Shown piece by piece: positions 60,627-64,000 of a DNA stretch of 64,000 nucleotides (positions are counted from its first letter, which is position 1; each line of letters starts with the position of its first letter). The notes under the pieces are model-generated. The model ran no database searches. It was not told the DNA's origin and worked only from the letters and a program-made list of their open reading frames with translations. The position numbers and the translations under genes were made by a program. The DNA is from CAVRUH01 sp963822595 (GTDB lineage Bacteria; Chlamydiota; Chlamydiia; Chlamydiales; Waddliaceae), in assembly GCA_963822595.1 (NCBI GenBank), contig CAWGIG010000005.1, positions 434,001-498,000 on the forward strand, read 5' to 3'.

Positions 60627-63562
60627 GTGGCAACATCTCTTGTCTTGTATTCAGCAATGTTGTAGGTAAAGACACTGAATTTATACAAAGCCAATTCAAA
60701 AGCGACCCATCCCAAAGGTCCTGCAAAGCATCCAAAATCATGATGGTCTTTATATTCGCAAAACCCTGTGTTCGGACGAAAGAACTGATCGGAATGCCGA
60801 CTCCTTTTTACATTCTCATATTTCTTGCCCTTCATGACTGAATGGGTAATCCCTTGATATAGCACTTCAGGGAGTTTTCCTTCATAAACCCACACATAGT
60901 ACCCGGTCTCTTTCGAATTGTCTACCCAGAAGCTTATTTCGCGTGCCATATTCAACCAGTCAATGTCTCCCGCTTCCGCAAACATCATGGCTGCACTTTC
61001 CTCTTCATGGGTATAGTTTGCAAAGATTTTCACGAAGACTGTTTTAAGATAATCGCCAAGTTTTTTGCATTTTTTATTATCCGCCCAACTGATTTCTCCC
61101 TCTTTAAACAGACGATATATAGCTATCAACGTATGCGTCAGATAAAATTTGGAAATGTCATTGAGTTGCAGCGATGAGATCTTTGAAGTGTGTGATGATT
61201 CTATATCCCTGACGTTTTTTCCGACTGCCTCTGATATCAGAGAAAAATCTACCCAATCAGCACCCCCTGAAAAGCGTTCGTTAGCGTGCTCTATATTGAA
61301 GAAACCTAAAGATATCCGTCCCATGCCTTCAGGACCATTTCTTGTGACTGCCATCAAATCTGATAGGGGAATATAGCTTAATTTATTACCAACATTGTGC
61401 CAAATATTTGCAGTGACGGGCAAAATTCCGTTTTTGAGTTGCATCACACGATCTTTAATGCAAGGTGTTAGCGATTCAAAATATTGCGATTCGGTACAAG
61501 CGTCCAATGTTTCATGGAGATACCTAAAATAGCTTTCAGGAGCTCTATAGTGATAAACTCGAAAATTGCCATCGGGGAACTTCTCTGATCGGTCCTTCAG
61601 TAATGCTAAATAGGCTTCAGGGACGTTTTCTGTCGAATAGCAATCCATCGGCTCAGGCATTTTACTTGCCATCATTTGTGATTCGGCAAAGATCTTAGTT
61701 ACGGTATACTCTAGCCCCAATTGAGTTTCAGTTTCGTCTTTCCAGGCAAATTTGAAGGCGTCGCAAAGTTTTCCTTTATCTTTTGGAAGAAATACAAGGG
61801 TTCTTCCTAAAGAATAGACTTTTTCCACTTCGTCTTCCTGAGGGAATGGCAGTTCCTTTAGCGATTTAAATACCGGCGCTGTTGCAGTAGCTAGTTCTAT
61901 CGCAATTTTTGATTTGAGTGCAATGTGCGTACAGCGTTCTTCGTTCATGAGTGTTCGTGCAAAATGAGCTCCGGTATGATCATGCTTGCCCCAGGGCTCA
62001 ACGCGAATACTTTTGCTAAATAATAATTGTTTGATTAACTCAACGTGTTTAGGGGCGTTTTTGTAAAGTTCCCATGTAATTTCAAGGGTGTTATCGAGCC
62101 CTAATAACTCTTTCAGAAATAGGTGGGTGATAGATTCCCCTTTGCAAATCATAAGTGCAGATTCTCCCAGATCATTTTTCTCTAGAATTCGGAAGATTTC
62201 TCCAGATTGGCGATAGAGGGAAAGGATGGCCTCAATAGCCTCTATCCACCCCTTACTCACTGCAATATCTAGTGGAGATCCGCCATTAGAATGCTTTAAT
62301 GTGAGAGCTTGTGGATAGTGCTTCTTATAGATTTCTAGCAGTTGCGTGCTGTAGGGATAATCACAACGATCGAGGGGTGTTTTGCCTTCGTGATTTTGAG
62401 CCCATAGAAGTTCCTTCTGTCCTTTATTCAAGCAAAATTCAATGAAGAGATCTATATGCGCTTGTTTTTCGGCTTTGTTTTCATAATAGGCACAAAAAAT
62501 ATGATGTAGAAAGTTGTTCCCCTGGATGTCAGTTGCAGATAATGCCGGGAAGTTATTGGAAGATATAAATTGTTGGAGTAACAACTCGGGATATTTAAAA
62601 AAAGGAGGGATGTCATTTGCGCCTTTTTCTAGAAGGGCATCCGCTTCTTGATGCGCGGTAAAATCATGGATGAATAGGCGCGCGCGTTCGATTATTTGTG
62701 ACCTATCCCTATCATGAGGGTAGTTGGTATTGGTTAATGGCGTATCGCCGTATTTATTTCTTTTTCGGAGCGGGTAGGCCCCGATTTCTTCACGAATTGT
62801 TCTGACTAGTTTGGTGAAAGAATTCAATAACTTTCGATCGGTGCTTCCAAAACCATAATGCAAAGGGTTACATTCCAATTTATCTTCATCAATGAGATTT
62901 TGTATACAGTCTAATCTAATCAATTCTTCCGTGATAAAGTCTATTTTTTCAGCCTTACAATATTTGATAGAAACATGAAGAGGCGTTTCTCCTGAAGCAT
63001 TTTTCAATAAAAGAAGCTTTTTAGGGTCTCCCATTTGAAGAAACTTTTTTAACGCGTTTAAGCTCCCATCGCTTACAAGCACATGAACAAAATGATTAAT
63101 ATCCCATGAATCATAGGATAAAATTTCCAAAGAAAAAAATCTTTCTGAGTCTATTTCTATTAGGGTGTTTATCAGCAAGAAAACAGTTTCATCAGAAAAA
63201 TTACGTAAGAAATCTCCTAATTTGTATTTATTAAGACATAGGAGTTCGAAAGATTTCTCCCTGCCGCAAATCTTGATAATATCTTGGACAAGGGGCTCAT
63301 GTTGATATTCGCAGGCTGCGTTAAACAGTGGATCTCCTGTTGCGGGGGTCCAGCCTTTACGATACAAGTCCCAATGCCTACTAGATCCATTCGTTTGGGT
63401 GAGTTTTGGATAAAATTTATGCAGGACACTTATTTCTTCTGAGGTGATTTCAGAGGGACCAAAAAGGGCTTTTTTCAGAACTTCTTCTTTGGTCAGCACT
63501 GGAAATTGTGGATTGTTTATTGCGTCTATTGGCATAGATCCATTTGAAACAGGTAGGCTCAT
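60620..63562 (-). CDS. Large ankyrin-repeat protein with an unknown C-terminal domain
   Basis: In this 980-aa product the N-terminal 30 residues are followed by ankyrin-type repeats spread over about 95-520 (GDPLFNAACEYQHEPLVQDI, NASGETPLHVSIKYCKAEKI, NKYGDTPLTNTNYP, NHEGKTPLDRCDYPYSTQLL, SNGGSPLDIAVSKGWIEAIE). The last ~430 residues are a separate domain with GNFRVYHYRAPESYFRYLHE, ISLGFFNIEHANERFSGGAD and DHHDFGCFAGPLGWVAFELA; I do not recognise it. Ankyrin proteins of amoeba symbionts are typical secreted effectors. The stop codon lies inside a repeat element. A regulatory palindrome shared with the divergent LuxR-like gene stands upstream (63629-63651). Confidence 0.85.
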   Translation of the reverse strand: MSLPVSNGSMPIDAINNPQFPVLTKEEVLKKALFGPSEITSEEISVLHKFYPKLTQTNGSSRHWDLYRKGWTPATGDPLFNAACEYQHEPLVQDIIKICGREKSFELLCLNKYKLGDFLRNFSDETVFLLINTLIEIDSERFFSLEILSYDSWDINHFVHVLVSDGSLNALKKFLQMGDPKKLLLLKNASGETPLHVSIKYCKAEKIDFITEELIRLDCIQNLIDEDKLECNPLHYGFGSTDRKLLNSFTKLVRTIREEIGAYPLRKRNKYGDTPLTNTNYPHDRDRSQIIERARLFIHDFTAHQEADALLEKGANDIPPFFKYPELLLQQFISSNNFPALSATDIQGNNFLHHIFCAYYENKAEKQAHIDLFIEFCLNKGQKELLWAQNHEGKTPLDRCDYPYSTQLLEIYKKHYPQALTLKHSNGGSPLDIAVSKGWIEAIEAILSLYRQSGEIFRILEKNDLGESALMICKGESITHLFLKELLGLDNTLEITWELYKNAPKHVELIKQLLFSKSIRVEPWGKHDHTGAHFARTLMNEERCTHIALKSKIAIELATATAPVFKSLKELPFPQEDEVEKVYSLGRTLVFLPKDKGKLCDAFKFAWKDETETQLGLEYTVTKIFAESQMMASKMPEPMDCYSTENVPEAYLALLKDRSEKFPDGNFRVYHYRAPESYFRYLHETLDACTESQYFESLTPCIKDRVMQLKNGILPVTANIWHNVGNKLSYIPLSDLMAVTRNGPEGMGRISLGFFNIEHANERFSGGADWVDFSLISEAVGKNVRDIESSHTSKISSLQLNDISKFYLTHTLIAIYRLFKEGEISWADNKKCKKLGDYLKTVFVKIFANYTHEEESAAMMFAEAGDIDWLNMAREISFWVDNSKETGYYVWVYEGKLPEVLYQGITHSVMKGKKYENVKRSRHSDQFFRPNTGFCEYKDHHDFGCFAGPLGWVAFELALYKFSVFTYNIAEYKTRDVATI

Positions 63563-63628
63563 TAAAATATCCTTTAGTATGATTTTCGGGTTTTTTAGGG
63601 ATTATATTAACAATCGCGCAATTTAAAA

Positions 63629-63651
63629 AATACCGTACTAAATACAGTATT
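63629..63651. promoter_or_regulatory. Effector-type regulatory palindrome, site 3 (shared by divergent genes)
   Basis: AATACCGTAC-TAA-ATACAGTATT is an inverted repeat with two mismatches. On the minus strand it ends 22 bases before TATAAT (63606-63601) of the ankyrin gene, so its centre is near -46. On the plus strand it lies just upstream of the -35 box of the LuxR-like gene. It could couple regulator and effector expression. Confidence 0.72.
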
Positions 63652-63656
63652 TTCAA

Positions 63657-63686
63657 TTGACAAAAATCAAATTAATATAGTATAAT
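63657..63686 (+). promoter_or_regulatory. Strong promoter of the LuxR-like gene
   Basis: TTGACA (63657-63662), an 18-base spacer and TATAAT (63681-63686) form a consensus sigma-70/sigma-66-type promoter. TATAAT is only eight bases from the ATG at 63694, so either the 5' leader is almost absent or a later ATG is used. Confidence 0.7.
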
Positions 63687-63693
63687 TTTTATT

Positions 63694-64000
63694 ATGAATA
63701 ATAAAATGTTGATGTTTAATAAGCTGACCTCGTCGAGATATCATGATAAAATGATTCAATCCGTTGAGCCTTTAAAAAATCATTTTAAAGTGAATCAATT
63801 TTGGTACAATAGAGTCACTTTTTCAGGATATTATTCTTATTTCGGTACGCATACCGATTGGAGCGCCTATTGCTTTGAAAATATTGAATTGGTTCGAGAA
63901 GATATACCCTATTTATCCGATCCCGATATGGCAAAGGAGGGGATACAACTCTTTGGGTATACAAACAATAAAAAGCTTCAAAAACTCATGGAAGTAGGTC
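63694..64000 (+). CDS. N-terminal part of a probable LuxR-family transcriptional regulator (partial)
   Basis: 102 codons stay open to the window end, starting MNNKMLMFNKLTSSRYHDKM. The stretch HFKVNQFWYNRVTFSGYYSY followed by FGTHTDWSAYCFENIE resembles the sensor domain of LuxR-type regulators common in Legionella and environmental chlamydiae (pattern FWYxxIxxSGxYxxLGT). The helix-turn-helix domain would lie beyond the window, so the assignment rests on the sensor part only. Internal ATGs at codons 5 and 7 are alternative starts given the very short leader. It is divergent from the ankyrin gene, with a palindrome between them. Confidence 0.6.
   Translation, partial: MNNKMLMFNKLTSSRYHDKMIQSVEPLKNHFKVNQFWYNRVTFSGYYSYFGTHTDWSAYCFENIELVREDIPYLSDPDMAKEGIQLFGYTNNKKLQKLMEVG

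Overview
The window looks like a chromosome segment of an environmental, amoeba-associated member of the Chlamydiae (Parachlamydiales-like). The evidence is the mix of chlamydial housekeeping genes (a PhnP-like hydrolase next to hflX, a queuine-type tgt with yhhQ, an M16C protease, pssA, Mdh plus citrate synthase) with many large proteins carrying eukaryotic-type F-box, ankyrin, leucine-rich and beta-propeller domains. This is inference from gene content; no rRNA gene is present to confirm it.

Layout. 1-1.2 kb: a partial secreted protein, tRNA-Ala and tRNA-Ile, and adk with a damaged 3' end. 1.2-9.4 kb: yhhQ-tgt and a first effector-like block (F-box/propeller, F-box/ankyrin, propeller-like), with a DinD remnant. 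9.4-16.9 kb: a frameshifted ABC exporter, mdh, a frameshifted citrate synthase gene, a membrane protein, a frameshifted FAD oxidoreductase and an LRR protein. 17-24 kb: a MazF-type toxin-antitoxin pair with a perfect operator palindrome, a cNMP/PqqD/M50 membrane protein, and the run hypothetical-phnP-hflX-radC. 24-34 kb: mtaB, ligA, sodC, miaB, rplM-rpsI and htpG. 34-47 kb: small stress and redox genes, a glycogen set (alpha-glucan phosphorylase, a fused MalQ-GlgX protein, glgB) and prpC-prpD, whose end overlaps the glgB start. 47-64 kb: a second effector-like block with an M16C protease and pssA inside it, ending in the start of a probable LuxR-type regulator.

Two patterns cut across the window. 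First, one 23-bp inverted repeat (AATACCGTAY-N3-ATACRGTWTT) stands upstream of three effector-like genes (LRR, 1454-aa repeat protein, ankyrin protein). In each case it is centred near -43 to -46 from a TATAAT-like box, and one copy is shared with the divergent LuxR-type gene. This suggests a small effector regulon with a local regulator. Second, many intergenic gaps are filled by long inverted repeats built from short words (AGGATAAG, GGACGGAAT, GCGGGGACG, CGCGATGCGCTCC). Their arms match each other even where the flanks differ between copies.

Five otherwise well-preserved genes (adk, the ABC exporter, citrate synthase, the FAD oxidoreductase and a 2.4-kb unknown gene) are broken by one- or two-base indels, several in short homopolymers. 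Either the assembly carries residual indel errors or these genes are decaying; the sequence alone cannot decide.
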